In this document: piece by piece, positions 8,812 to 17,547 of the stretch
How positions within the stretch are numbered: the first letter of the stretch is position 1
Layout: each line of letters starts with the position of its first letter
From: Priestia koreensis
GTDB taxonomy: Bacteria > Bacillota > Bacilli > Bacillales > Bacillaceae_H
Direction of reading: 5' to 3'
Length of the DNA: 64,000 nucleotides
Assembly (NCBI RefSeq): GCF_001274935.1
Contig: NZ_LILC01000030.1
Span: forward strand, 124,001-188,000
Translations under genes and position numbers: made by a program
Notes under the pieces: generated by a model
Told to the model about the DNA's origin: nothing
Database searches by the model: none
The model's input: only the letters and a program-made list of their open reading frames with translations

Positions 8812-10191
8812 TTAGCTCAACTCCTCTTCCTTAAACGCTTGTGTACGGCTGAAGTTCCAAGCAGAGATCGAACCGATCACAATGAAAATAATCATCGACA
8901 TAACAGATGCCATGCTATACATCTTGACATCAATGGTTAATTTATAAATCCACGTAATCAGAATATCTGTGTATCCAGCGAACTGATACTGCGAATTGAC
9001 TGGTCCACCCTCTGTGAGGAAATAGATGACGTTAAAGTTATTAAAGTTTGTTGCAAATGACATAATTAACAGCGGCGCAGTTGCACTTAATACAAGCGGG
9101 AACGTAATTTTCCAAAATTCTTGTGTTGGTGTTGCACCATCGATTTTAGCTGCTTCATAAATTTCCTTATCAAGACTTGTCATAACCCCAGTCATTAATG
9201 CCATGAAGTATGGGAAACCGAGCCATAAGTTAATGATGAGCACCATTGCGCGTGCCAGATTTGGATTACTTGAATCCGTGAACCAAGAGATACGTTCAGA
9301 CGTTAATCCAATATCCAATAAAAATTGGCTGACAGGTCCAAATTGACCATTGAATAGCGTTTTAAATACAAGCAAGGAGATCATTCCTGGAATGGCCCAT
9401 GGAAGGATATAAAGCGTTCTCCAGAACTTTTTACCTTTTACTCGTTTGTTGTTTAAAATAACCGCTTGGAACAGTCCTCCGAAGAAGCATGTCACAGTTG
9501 ATAAGATTGCCCATACGATCGTCCATCCAAATACACCGAGGAACGTGGAAGACCAGATTGGCATTTTAAATAGGTTCACGAAGTTATCAAATCCAACCCA
9601 GTCAACAAGCTTAGCTGGTGGAAGATGAGCACCGTTGTAGTTGGTAAATGCAATAAGAACACCAAAAATGATTGGCATTACTGAGATAAATAGTAGAAGA
9701 AGTGCAGATGGAATGAGCACGATGTATTCAAACATGCTTGTCCATAATTCACTTAAGTACTCGCGAGTCTTTGGAGTATGACCTGTTTCATTAGCAAGCT
9801 TTCTTGTTTTTACTGCATCTTTAATATTCCAATAGTACAGTGACAACAAAATACACATAAACAAGATGGCAATAATCCCGTTAATTAAAAGAACAATGGA
9901 GTGATCTCCATCTGTAAGACCAAGGATGGACATTTTTCTTGGAACCTCTCCAAGCGTCACAAGACCCCAGAAGCCTTTTAAAAAGAAGCCACCATTTTCG
10001 CGAAAACTAAAGCCACCAGACATGTTCGTGTAGTTTCCAGTAAGAAACTCAATCATTACAATTATCACTTGAATGATAAAGAAAAATAATGCTTTAACAG
10101 GCTGTTTGTTCAGCAGTTGGCCCAGTCCCCAAATGATAGCTGAAGCTACACCAGGTAAAACAGGACTCTTTTTCGGTGCATGATCAATCAT
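8812..10191 (-). CDS. mdxF: Maltodextrin ABC transporter permease MdxF (MalF family)
   Basis: 459 aa from ATG 10191, chosen because AGGAGG lies 9 bases upstream; a TTG seven codons earlier overlaps that RBS. Unlike simple ~300-aa permeases it has an N-terminal extension with extra hydrophobic helices (residues ~25-160, including ALFFFIIQVIIVMIEFLTG) before the six-helix core, as in MalF/MdxF. The EAA loop is visible as YEAAKIDGATPTQEFWKITFP. It pairs with MdxG to form the channel. A 253-bp gap with a hairpin and an operator-like palindrome separates it from mdxE. Confidence 0.9.
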   Translation of the reverse strand: MIDHAPKKSPVLPGVASAIIWGLGQLLNKQPVKALFFFIIQVIIVMIEFLTGNYTNMSGGFSFRENGGFFLKGFWGLVTLGEVPRKMSILGLTDGDHSIVLLINGIIAILFMCILLSLYYWNIKDAVKTRKLANETGHTPKTREYLSELWTSMFEYIVLIPSALLLLFISVMPIIFGVLIAFTNYNGAHLPPAKLVDWVGFDNFVNLFKMPIWSSTFLGVFGWTIVWAILSTVTCFFGGLFQAVILNNKRVKGKKFWRTLYILPWAIPGMISLLVFKTLFNGQFGPVSQFLLDIGLTSERISWFTDSSNPNLARAMVLIINLWLGFPYFMALMTGVMTSLDKEIYEAAKIDGATPTQEFWKITFPLVLSATAPLLIMSFATNFNNFNVIYFLTEGGPVNSQYQFAGYTDILITWIYKLTIDVKMYSMASVMSMIIFIVIGSISAWNFSRTQAFKEEELS

Positions 10192-10307
10192 GGCGTATAT
10201 CCTCCTCTTCAAGCAGAAAAGCAGGCATAAGACCTACTAACTTTACTTGAAAAAATAGTTTAATAGAATTTTATTCCAAAAGATGTAAAACTAAATTCCC
10301 AATCTTT

Positions 10308-10319
10308 GCAAACGTTTGC
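10308..10319. promoter_or_regulatory. Perfect LacI/CcpA-type operator between mdxE and mdxF
   Basis: GCAAACGTTTGC is a perfect 12-bp palindrome with the central CG of LacI-family operators. It lies in the mdxE-mdxF gap, 117 bases before the mdxF start, and could be an MdxR or CcpA target. Confidence 0.6.
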
Positions 10320-10330
10320 TTTTTTAGAAG

Positions 10331-10370
10331 ATAAAATTGCCTCATCCAAGTTGTATTGGAGAGGCAATTT
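10331..10370 (-). terminator. Attenuator-like hairpin after mdxE
   Basis: Arms ATTGCCTC..CCAA and TTGG..GAGGCAAT with one bulge, followed on the minus strand by TTTTATCTTCT. Such leaky terminators after binding-protein genes give more binding protein than permease. Confidence 0.65.
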
Positions 10371-10444
10371 CTCTTCGTCAGAATGACATCTAGGTACTTT
10401 CAGATGTCACATATATGCAAGATTTTGCTTCTTCCTCAGACAGA

Positions 10445-11803
10445 TTATTTACCGCCTGATTTTTGTAAAGTTTCGTAATCTTGAGTTGCTTTCTTTTGAG
10501 CTGCTTTTACATCTAATAAGCCATTCCATACGTTTACGTACATTGCTTTAGCAGGATCCCAGTAGTTAGCCATTTCTGGAATTGTTGGCATTGGAGTTGA
10601 GTTCGCTGCTTGAGCTGCTACACCTTGAAGAAGTTCATCGTCTTTAAGACCTGCTACTTTTTCAGCTGCTTTTTCTTTTAGTGCTGGTAATTTACCAGTT
10701 GATTGATACATTGCTTCTGCTCCCTCTTTAGAAGCTAGGAACATTGCGAATACGCGTGCTGCACCTGGATATTTAGAATAAGCAGATACGCAGGCAATTT
10801 GGTTCCCAGAGAATGTTTTAGCTTTTTGGCCATCAACATCTGGAATTGTTGTAATACCAAATTCGAAGTTGTTTTTCTCAGCGCCTTTTTTCACATCAGC
10901 GATTGCCCAAGGTCCTGAAATTAAGTAAGGTGTTTTCCCTTTTGCAAATTCAAGAGTTGTTGTATCGTTTGTTGCATCTTCAGCGTTTACATCCCAAACT
11001 GGGCGAAGTGATTTGAAGAATTCTAATCCTTTTGTTACTGACTCATCTTCAAAGTTTAATTTTTTTGCATCGTCTCCATTTTTACCAAACAGTTGGAATC
11101 CATTTGCTGTTAAGAAGAAATGGTTTGTGTAAGAGTTACCTGATTCCCAACGAACTGTCCATTGGTTTTTTGCTTTGTTGTTATAAGTTTTTGAAAGCTC
11201 AACAATGTCTTTCCAATCTTTTGCTGGTTCACCTGAACCTGCTACTTGCTCTAATAGCGTTTTATTATAGAATAGTGCAAGCGATTCCGTAGAAATCGGC
11301 ACTCCGTAATATTGACCATCGCTTTCTACTGTCTTTAATGAAGACGGAATAATTTCATCTTTTAATTGATCGCTATATCTTCCCATTGGACCGATAATAG
11401 AATCTGATAATGATGGTCCAATTCCATCATGTGGTTGAATGAAAACGTCTGCACCAAGACCAGCTTCCCCATCTAAAGCCATTTTTGCACGAGCATCAAC
11501 TGCTCCAACTTTTTCGTACTTGATTTTTACTTTTGGGTATTTCTCATTCCATGCTTTAATGATTGCGTCTGCGTAAGTATCGTCATCTAACCATACTTTC
11601 AAAGATGCTTTTCCATCTAGTAATTCTTTCTCAATTTTGTAACCGTTTTCTTTTTTATCCCAAGGAAGATCCCCTTTTTCCTCAGCTGCTCCTTCATTAT
11701 CTGTCGATGCTTTTTTGTCACTGCTACATCCAGAAATGAAAGCGACTACAATTAGCATCATAGCTAAAAATAGCATTGATAATTTTTTAAATCCCCTGTT
11801 CAT
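10445..11803 (-). CDS. mdxE: Maltodextrin-binding lipoprotein MdxE
   Basis: 452 aa from ATG 11803, preceded by GGAGAGGGG; in-frame upstream ATGs overlap the RBS or leader. Residues 1-26 are a lipoprotein signal peptide with lipobox FISGCS (Cys26), then a Ser/Glu linker and a family-1 solute-binding fold (WLDDDTYADAIIKAWNEKYPKVKIKYEKV..., GVPISTESLALFYNK, LISGPWAI, PMPTIPEMANYWDPA), typical of maltose/maltodextrin binding proteins. It captures malto-oligosaccharides outside the membrane and delivers them to MdxFG. No ATPase gene is present in the cluster; a shared MsmX-like ATPase elsewhere, or UgpC nearby, would have to energise it. Confidence 0.9.
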   Translation of the reverse strand: MNRGFKKLSMLFLAMMLIVVAFISGCSSDKKASTDNEGAAEEKGDLPWDKKENGYKIEKELLDGKASLKVWLDDDTYADAIIKAWNEKYPKVKIKYEKVGAVDARAKMALDGEAGLGADVFIQPHDGIGPSLSDSIIGPMGRYSDQLKDEIIPSSLKTVESDGQYYGVPISTESLALFYNKTLLEQVAGSGEPAKDWKDIVELSKTYNNKAKNQWTVRWESGNSYTNHFFLTANGFQLFGKNGDDAKKLNFEDESVTKGLEFFKSLRPVWDVNAEDATNDTTTLEFAKGKTPYLISGPWAIADVKKGAEKNNFEFGITTIPDVDGQKAKTFSGNQIACVSAYSKYPGAARVFAMFLASKEGAEAMYQSTGKLPALKEKAAEKVAGLKDDELLQGVAAQAANSTPMPTIPEMANYWDPAKAMYVNVWNGLLDVKAAQKKATQDYETLQKSGGK

Positions 11804-11835
11804 TCTTATACCCCTCTCCATTTTCCGCGAAATTT

Positions 11836-11853
11836 GTGCAAACGCTTTTACAG
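11836..11853 (-). promoter_or_regulatory. cre/LacI operator overlapping mdxE transcription start
   Basis: On the minus strand TGTAAAAGCGTTTGCACA lies directly downstream of the -10 box of the mdxE promoter. It resembles both cre and the GCAAACGTTTGC palindrome seen before mdxF. Confidence 0.65.
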
Positions 11854-11855
11854 AA

Positions 11856-11884
11856 ATCATATTACATGATTTTTAATTCGTCAA
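11856..11884 (-). promoter_or_regulatory. SigA promoter of mdxE
   Basis: TTGACG (11879-11884), a 17-bp spacer and TATGAT (11856-11861) on the minus strand, about 50 bases upstream of the mdxE start. Confidence 0.75.
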
Positions 11885-11949
11885 TTGAATTTTTTTCATT
11901 TTCCGAAAATTCTATCCTTCGTTTGTCTTACACTATTATCATGCTTTTG

Positions 11950-11984
11950 TTACAGATCAAAGGAGTACACCCTCTGATCTGTAA
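11950..11984. other. Perfect hairpin downstream of yvdJ-like gene
   Basis: TTACAGATCA and TGATCTGTAA form a perfect 10-bp stem with a 15-nt loop. Neither side has a U-tract, so it is not a classic terminator. It could protect the 3' end of the DUF1189 transcript. Confidence 0.5.
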
Positions 11985-11994
11985 GCAAAAAGTC

Positions 11995-12765
11995 TCATCG
12001 CAAATATTTTCTAAATAAAAAGTAAGCCAAGAAAATTAATCCGAAATTATAAATGGTATAAACAAAAGCTGCGGAAATGAAACTACCGACGGCAAACGCA
12101 ATAAGAGCTGGTATAGTCGCGGCGTAGGACAGCATAGAGAAAATTTGTTTGTACTTCAGCTTCACTCGTGCTCTGAAGTTCATTGGCAATGCAAAAAGTG
12201 AAACGATTGCGATAAAGATCATATTCATGACAATTGAGAGTGGGTAAAGGAATTGCATGGCGGGCAAAATAAGCTGTGGTTTTGCCGTTTGTGCTACCTG
12301 TTCTAACAGCTCCTTGCCACTCTTTTGATTAAAGAAATTATCTGATCCATACGGAACCGTGACGTTAATTCCATGAGAAGAAACGCTCATGTATCGTTTG
12401 TGGAAAGCAAGATAAGCGTCATTTTCCTTCACTTTTTTTTCCCATCCGGATGCTGGATTAACTAAAATATGTTCATTCCCCTTTTGTATGTCTTTGCTTT
12501 TGTCATCCTCACAGTTCAGCTTCTTATCATTAATCGTACATTTAGGAAGCTCTTGAACCCACGTGTCACTACTGCTTAACTTCGGAAAGGCTAAGCTCGT
12601 CAACGTTTCAGGTGTAGCCTTTGAAACTTGAATCACGAGCGGAAACGCGATGAGGCTTCCTACCAAAACATGTTGCAGCAAGATAAATATGAATCTAGCA
12701 TTTACCGTTTCCATAATGTGTTTGAACGACATTCTTCTTAAAGCAAAACTCCTAAATTTACTCAT
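11995..12765 (-). CDS. yvdJ: DUF1189 membrane protein (YvdJ-like)
   Basis: 256 aa from ATG 12765, selected because AAGGAG is 9 bases upstream; a longer frame to 12897 lacks an RBS. One helix near the N-terminus (FILLQHVLVGSLIAFPLVI) is followed by an extracytoplasmic region and four C-terminal helices. This layout and the neighbourhood match DUF1189 proteins, one of which (YvdJ) lies in the B. subtilis maltodextrin operon. Role unknown. It has its own cre-like site at 12856-12869 and sits upstream of mdxE on the same strand, separated by a hairpin, so it is likely co-controlled with the sugar importer. Confidence 0.75.
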   Translation of the reverse strand: MSKFRSFALRRMSFKHIMETVNARFIFILLQHVLVGSLIAFPLVIQVSKATPETLTSLAFPKLSSSDTWVQELPKCTINDKKLNCEDDKSKDIQKGNEHILVNPASGWEKKVKENDAYLAFHKRYMSVSSHGINVTVPYGSDNFFNQKSGKELLEQVAQTAKPQLILPAMQFLYPLSIVMNMIFIAIVSLFALPMNFRARVKLKYKQIFSMLSYAATIPALIAFAVGSFISAAFVYTIYNFGLIFLAYFLFRKYLR

Positions 12766-12855
12766 TATGCAATTCTCCTTCAGCGTAACTTCACACTTGT
12801 TGTATGCAATACTCTCCTCAATAAAAGAGTTATTGTTTCTCCCTATAAGTGTAAA

Positions 12856-12869
12856 TGAAATCGTTTGCA
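12856..12869. promoter_or_regulatory. cre-like site upstream of yvdJ
   Basis: TGAAATCGTTTGCA differs from the CcpA consensus TGWAANCGNTNWCA at one position; 90 bases before the yvdJ start. Confidence 0.6.
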
Positions 12870-12981
12870 TAAATCTACTATTTTTTAAAAATTTCACACT
12901 TTTTTAAAAATATTGTACTCCTTCGCTCATTTTTCTAGTAAAATTTAACATAACAACGAAGATCAGGGGGAGTGTGTACAG

Positions 12982-13623
12982 ATGAAAACAATATTACTTA
13001 CAGGATTTGAACCATTCGACGGTGAAAAAATTAATCCATCGCTTGAAGCCGTAAAGCAGTTACATCAAACACAGATTGTAGATCATATCGTCATTTCCAA
13101 GCCCCTTCCGACCGTTTTTAACCAATCTATTTCGCTGCTACAAACATACATTGATGAATTGGAACCTAGTGTGGTTATTTGTGTTGGACAAGCTGGAGGG
13201 CGAGATCGTATTAGTATCGAACGTGTTGCAATTAACGTGGATGATGCTCGTATTCCCGACAACGAGGGACAACAGCCTATTGATCAGCCGATTGTTGATG
13301 GCGGGCCTGTTGGTTACTGGTCTTCCTTACCTATCAAAGCCATTGTACGCGATCTGACTACAAAAGGTATTCCCGGCCACGTTTCACACACGGCAGGAAC
13401 GTACGTATGTAATCATCTTTTTTATGGGCTTATGCACCATATTAAAGATAAAGACGTTAAGGGTGGATTTATTCACATCCCGTTTATTCCTGAACAAGCC
13501 GTCAGATACCCTGGAAAGCCAAGCATGTCGTTAGAAATGATCGTAGCAGGATTACAATCATCGGTAGAAACAGCTCTAACAGTTGAAGAAGATATCAAAG
13601 CTGTCGGTGGTGACACACATTAA
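12982..13623 (+). CDS. pcp: Pyrrolidone-carboxylate (pyroglutamyl) peptidase
   Basis: 213 aa, the usual length of type I pyroglutamyl peptidases, cytoplasmic cysteine peptidases that remove N-terminal pyroglutamate from peptides. The family landmarks are present: TGFEPFDGEKINPS at the N-terminus, Glu80 in ISIERVAIN, Cys143 in GTYVCNHLFYG and His165 in GGFIHIPF, giving the Glu-Cys-His catalytic set. RBS AGGGGGAG precedes the ATG. Monocistronic, convergent with ugpQ across a shared terminator. Confidence 0.95.
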   Translation: MKTILLTGFEPFDGEKINPSLEAVKQLHQTQIVDHIVISKPLPTVFNQSISLLQTYIDELEPSVVICVGQAGGRDRISIERVAINVDDARIPDNEGQQPIDQPIVDGGPVGYWSSLPIKAIVRDLTTKGIPGHVSHTAGTYVCNHLFYGLMHHIKDKDVKGGFIHIPFIPEQAVRYPGKPSMSLEMIVAGLQSSVETALTVEEDIKAVGGDTH

Positions 13624-13653
13624 AAAAAAGCAGTCGTCGCTATGACTGCTTTT
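13622..13653. terminator. Bidirectional terminator pcp/ugpQ
   Basis: AAAAGCAGTC and GACTGCTTTT arms. It overlaps the last codons of ugpQ on the minus strand. Confidence 0.85.
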
Positions 13654-14362
13654 CAGGATAGTCCGTCATTACAATTTGAACATTTGCCGTCTGCAATGGA
13701 CCAAAATCTTCATGATTATTCACTGTATATACGCGGAGCTGTAGACCTTGAGCAATCGCTTCTATCCCACCTTTGGAAAGTGCAAAGCTTTGATCACAGT
13801 GCAGCGCTTCCGCATGGATCGAGCGTGCTTGACCAATTTTCTCCTCATCGATCCCCTCAAACAAAACGCCAATAGCAATATCGTTGTCTAATTGTCTTAC
13901 GCGCTTTAGCGTATCAAAATTAAATGAAGATATGATGATGCGCTGTTTGAGTCCCGCTTCCTCAATCAATGTTAATACCTTCTGTTCAATTCCTTGATAG
14001 TCAAACAAATCCGTTTTCAATTCTAGATTGACCATCATTTCTTTATCCTGTTCTGTCACCCATTTCAGAAATGATTGCAGACGTGGAATACGCTCCTTTG
14101 AAAACGAAGGATTAAACCAGCTTCCGGCATCAAACTTAGAGAGCTCTTCATACGTATAATCTTTCACATAACCTGTTCCGTTCGTCGTTCGGTCAATTTT
14201 TTCATCATGAATAATAACAGCTTCTCCGTCCTTCGTGAGCTGAACGTCTAGCTCAATCCCTTGAGCACCTGTTTCGTAAGCTGCCTTAAAGGCTGCCATC
14301 GTATTTTCCGGATAGCGCCCACTATAGCCTCGGTGGGCGTAAATCATAAGATCGTTTGACAT
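13640..14362 (-). CDS. ugpQ: Cytoplasmic glycerophosphodiester phosphodiesterase
   Basis: 240 aa with no signal peptide. The GDPD TIM-barrel signatures are clear: AHRGYSGRYPENTMAAF (catalytic His/Arg at 10-11), GIELDVQLTKDGEAVIIHDE (metal-binding Glu/Asp and second His) and VNLELKT. It hydrolyses glycerophosphodiesters to glycerol-3-phosphate and an alcohol. It closes the glpP-ugpCAEB run, so it probably processes diesters imported by the Ugp system, as UgpQ does in E. coli. A hairpin at 14388-14416 lies between ugpB and this gene and may lower its expression. Confidence 0.9.
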   Translation of the reverse strand: MSNDLMIYAHRGYSGRYPENTMAAFKAAYETGAQGIELDVQLTKDGEAVIIHDEKIDRTTNGTGYVKDYTYEELSKFDAGSWFNPSFSKERIPRLQSFLKWVTEQDKEMMVNLELKTDLFDYQGIEQKVLTLIEEAGLKQRIIISSFNFDTLKRVRQLDNDIAIGVLFEGIDEEKIGQARSIHAEALHCDQSFALSKGGIEAIAQGLQLRVYTVNNHEDFGPLQTANVQIVMTDYPEKQS

Positions 14363-14387
14363 GGACGAGTGATCCCCTTTCGCAGAA

Positions 14388-14416
14388 AGAAGCTGACGAT
14401 TGCTGTCAGCTTCTTC
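14388..14416. terminator. Hairpin between ugpB and ugpQ
   Basis: GAAGCTGAC / GTCAGCTTC stem. The U-tract is strong only in the plus direction (TTCTATTTTTT); toward ugpQ it is weak (TTTCTG), so it is at most a leaky terminator for the operon. Confidence 0.5.
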
Positions 14417-14463
14417 TATTTTTTCGTTTACTTTTATATTTCGTCATTTAAAACTTGTTCCCT

Positions 14464-15798
14464 CTAGCGATTTGCTGATTCGAGGGCAAAGTTTGTTCCT
14501 TCTTGTGCCTGTTTTAATACTTCTACTGGGTCCATTCCTTGATAAATGGATTCCATTGCCGTTACTACGTTTTGTCGTGACTGTGGGAACACTGAGATTA
14601 GCGCTCCTTGCGTTGCTTTTGTTGATTTTGTTTGGTGAAGCAAATCAACCGTCTTTTTCAACTGAGGGTATTTCTTCCATTCTCTTTGAACCATTGGATC
14701 ATTATAAGCTTTTGGATTTGTCGCAAAATATCCAGATTCAACGTGCCATTTTGCTTGTACCTTTGGCGTTGATAGATATTTCATAAAGTCCCATGCAGCT
14801 TTTTGTTCTTTAGTTGAAATGCCTTCACCTTTAGACATCCATAGTGATGCTCCGCCCATTACAACACCTTGATTTTTCACCCCATCAGGTACTGGAAGAT
14901 CCGCTACTCCTACTTCAAAAGGTGAATTATCGACTAATGCACGAATACCGGCAGAAGAATCTAAGAACATCGACATTTTACCTGATTGGAAAGCCGCTCT
15001 CATATCATCCCAGTTTTGACCTGCATTATAGAACGTGCCTTCTTTGTACATGTCATGAATGAGATTAAAAACACGCTGTCCCTTTTCTCCTGCGAACGTA
15101 GCTTTCGTCGCATTTCCGTCTCGACCATTTCCTTTGTTTACGTAAAGACCACCTTGGTTCGCTAACAGCTCTTCAAAGAACCATCCATAGTTAAGAATCG
15201 AGAATCCGTATTGAGTCGTACGCTTTCCTTCTTTTTGAGTCAGCTTTCGTGCTGTCTCTTTTAATTCACTGTACGTCTTCGGTGGTTTATTTGGGTCTAA
15301 TCCTGCTTTTTTAAACGCATCCTTGTTGTATACAAGAACTGGTGAAGACGAATTAAACGGCATCGAGTATTGCTTGTCGCCAACTTTATAATAGTTCGCA
15401 ATGTTTTTCTCCCATACCGATGTATCATAATGATCTTGATCGATAAACTTTTGGATCGGCTGGATCTTGTGGGTATTCATCATATACTTCGTTCCAACCT
15501 CGAACGTTTGCATAATCGTCGGCGCATCTTTTGTGCCTGCTACCGTATTAAACTTTGTTAATGCCTCTTCATATGTGCCTTGAAAGATTGGCTTTACTTC
15601 TACTTTATCTTGAGATGCATTGTATTTCTTCACGATTTGATTCAGTGTTTTTTCAAGGTCTCCACTCATTGCATGCCAAAAGATAACCTGTGTCTTACCT
15701 GACGATTGCTTTGCCTTTGCTTCATCTGAACTTCCGTTTGAGCAAGCTCCTAGAAGTAATAGGCATAGTGATGAAACGATAATCAGCAGCTTCTTCAT
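14464..15798 (-). CDS. ugpB: Glycerol-3-phosphate-binding lipoprotein UgpB
   Basis: 444 aa from ATG 15798 (AGGGAGG upstream, 13 bases after ugpE). Residues 1-21 form a lipoprotein signal (LCLLLLGACS). The mature protein is a family-1 solute-binding protein with UgpB-like segments: VIFWHAMSGDLEKTLNQIV at the mature N-terminus, NSSSPVLVYNKDAFKKAGLDP, and GGASLWMSKG. UgpB binds sn-glycerol-3-phosphate or glycerophosphocholine. The assignment is strengthened by neighbours GlpP and UgpQ. Confidence 0.88.
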   Translation of the reverse strand: MKKLLIIVSSLCLLLLGACSNGSSDEAKAKQSSGKTQVIFWHAMSGDLEKTLNQIVKKYNASQDKVEVKPIFQGTYEEALTKFNTVAGTKDAPTIMQTFEVGTKYMMNTHKIQPIQKFIDQDHYDTSVWEKNIANYYKVGDKQYSMPFNSSSPVLVYNKDAFKKAGLDPNKPPKTYSELKETARKLTQKEGKRTTQYGFSILNYGWFFEELLANQGGLYVNKGNGRDGNATKATFAGEKGQRVFNLIHDMYKEGTFYNAGQNWDDMRAAFQSGKMSMFLDSSAGIRALVDNSPFEVGVADLPVPDGVKNQGVVMGGASLWMSKGEGISTKEQKAAWDFMKYLSTPKVQAKWHVESGYFATNPKAYNDPMVQREWKKYPQLKKTVDLLHQTKSTKATQGALISVFPQSRQNVVTAMESIYQGMDPVEVLKQAQEGTNFALESANR

Positions 15799-15811
15799 CC
15801 TTTTGCCTCCC

Positions 15812-16624
15812 TTATTTAACGGCCCCTTGTGTAAGACCTTTTTGGAAATGCTTCTGTCCAAGGAATAACAATAAGAGAGTAGGAATGATGACAATGACAA
15901 CAGCTGCCATTACTACGCCCCATTCTGTTGAAATTTCTTGAGACTGCATTTGCTTCAGACCAATCTGTACTGTTCGAACCTTTTCATTGTTCGTCACAAG
16001 CAGCGGCCATAAATACGTATTCCACGTTGTTAAAAAGCTGTAGATCCCAAGCGTTACAAGACTCGTTTTTGAAACAGGTAATACAACATTCCAGAAAAAG
16101 CGGAAGCGGCTAATTCCTGCCACTTGAGATGCTTCATACAAATCTTTTGGAATCGTTTTGAACTGCTGACGTAATAGAAATGTTCCGAATGCTAGTGCAA
16201 AGAACGGAATAGTTAATCCGGCATACGTGTTCAACCACCCAAATTTTTGAACTGTCCAGAAGTTTGGTACCATTGTTGCTTCCCACGGAATCATCATCGT
16301 TGAAATGAATAAAAAGAAAATAGCGTCTCGTCCTTTAAACGAAACAAATACGAATGCAAAAGCCGCTAAGCTACATACAACAAGCTGACCGAGCATCACG
16401 AGTAGTGATGTAAAGAAGCTGTTCCATAAATATCCGAGCAGCGGTACTTGTTCAAAAGCTGCTTTATAATTATCAAAATTAAAATTCTTTGGCCAAAGAT
16501 GTCCTTGAAGAACTTCCCCACCGCTCATAAAACTGATTAAGAACGCGTAGGCGATTGGAAACATCATCACAACTGTAGCCACGATTAACAATACATATAG
16601 TAAGGGCTGCTTCGCTTTTCTCAC
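15812..16624 (-). CDS. ugpE: Glycerol-3-phosphate ABC permease UgpE
   Basis: 270 aa, six predicted membrane helices, EAA loop near residues 155-175 (LYEASQVAGISRFRFFWNVVLP). MalG-type subunit of the CUT1 importer. Its ATG overlaps the ugpA stop by 4 bases (ATGA), indicating translational coupling. Partner of UgpA; the Ugp identity comes from operon context rather than from the permease sequence alone. Confidence 0.88.
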   Translation of the reverse strand: MRKAKQPLLYVLLIVATVVMMFPIAYAFLISFMSGGEVLQGHLWPKNFNFDNYKAAFEQVPLLGYLWNSFFTSLLVMLGQLVVCSLAAFAFVFVSFKGRDAIFFLFISTMMIPWEATMVPNFWTVQKFGWLNTYAGLTIPFFALAFGTFLLRQQFKTIPKDLYEASQVAGISRFRFFWNVVLPVSKTSLVTLGIYSFLTTWNTYLWPLLVTNNEKVRTVQIGLKQMQSQEISTEWGVVMAAVVIVIIPTLLLLFLGQKHFQKGLTQGAVK

Positions 16625-17547
16625 TGATAATGCACCTTCCTTTCCCCTACTTTAAATTGAAGGATTGTCACAACAAGAATGACAAAGAACAAAATGACTG
16701 CCTGAGCACTTGCTGATCCTACGTTGTAGTTGATAAATGCATCTTTGTAGATGGAATACACGATAACGTTTGTTGAATCCATCGGTCCACCTTTTGTTAA
16801 AATATCAATTTGTCCAAACGTTTGAAATGCGTTAATCATTGATACGGTAATAATGAAAAACAGCGTCGGTGAAAGCATTGGAATTGTAATCTTACGTAAT
16901 TGATACCAGTAACCAACACCAGAAATCCGAGCACTTTCATAAAGCTGATCATCAATGTTTTGCAAGCCACCAAGTAAAATAAGAAACGTAAATCCTGTGT
17001 TCATCCAAATCGTTGAAATGGCCACAGATAAAAGTGCAAACTTCGGATCAAGCAACCATTGCACATCACCAATGCCAAATACGTTTAAGACTTTATTAAT
17101 AACACCAATTGCTGGATTGTACATGAATGCCCAAATGACGGAAGATGCAGCAACGCTCATTCCCATCGTAGACGAGAACATCGTACGGAAAAAGCCAATT
17201 CCGCGCACCTTCTCATTCGCAAGTAACGCTAAGGCAAAGGCGATAATGATTCCAATTGGAACCGTCACAAGGACGAATAAAAACGTCGCCTTCATGCTGT
17301 TTAAAAAGCTTGGCGATTGAAATAAAAGAATAAAATTATCAAGTCCGATAAAGTGAAGCGGATTTCCCTGCGTATCCGTACGGAAAAAGCTCAAATAAAT
17401 CGTGCGTAGCATCGGATAGAACAGAAAGACACCAAATAGTAAAATCGATGGCAACAAATAACCAAATCCCGCTAGAGCTGCTGGCATCGTACGCGTCTTC
17501 TTCACCTTTTCTGTGCGTTCAGCTTGAATTGGCTCTGTCACATTCAT
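16621..17547 (-). CDS. ugpA: Glycerol-3-phosphate ABC permease UgpA
   Basis: 308 aa, six-helix MalF-type permease with the EAA loop LYESARISGVGYWYQLRKITIPM. The N-terminus (residues 1-25) is polar and cytoplasmic. Overlaps ugpC by 4 bases at its start and ugpE by 4 bases at its end, so the three genes form a tightly coupled block. It provides half of the membrane channel for glycerol-3-phosphate import. Confidence 0.88.
   Translation of the reverse strand: MNVTEPIQAERTEKVKKTRTMPAALAGFGYLLPSILLFGVFLFYPMLRTIYLSFFRTDTQGNPLHFIGLDNFILLFQSPSFLNSMKATFLFVLVTVPIGIIIAFALALLANEKVRGIGFFRTMFSSTMGMSVAASSVIWAFMYNPAIGVINKVLNVFGIGDVQWLLDPKFALLSVAISTIWMNTGFTFLILLGGLQNIDDQLYESARISGVGYWYQLRKITIPMLSPTLFFIITVSMINAFQTFGQIDILTKGGPMDSTNVIVYSIYKDAFINYNVGSASAQAVILFFVILVVTILQFKVGERKVHYQ

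Noticed and set aside
8812..10212. TTG start for mdxF at 10212
   Set aside because: That codon lies in the AGGAGG that serves ATG 10191.
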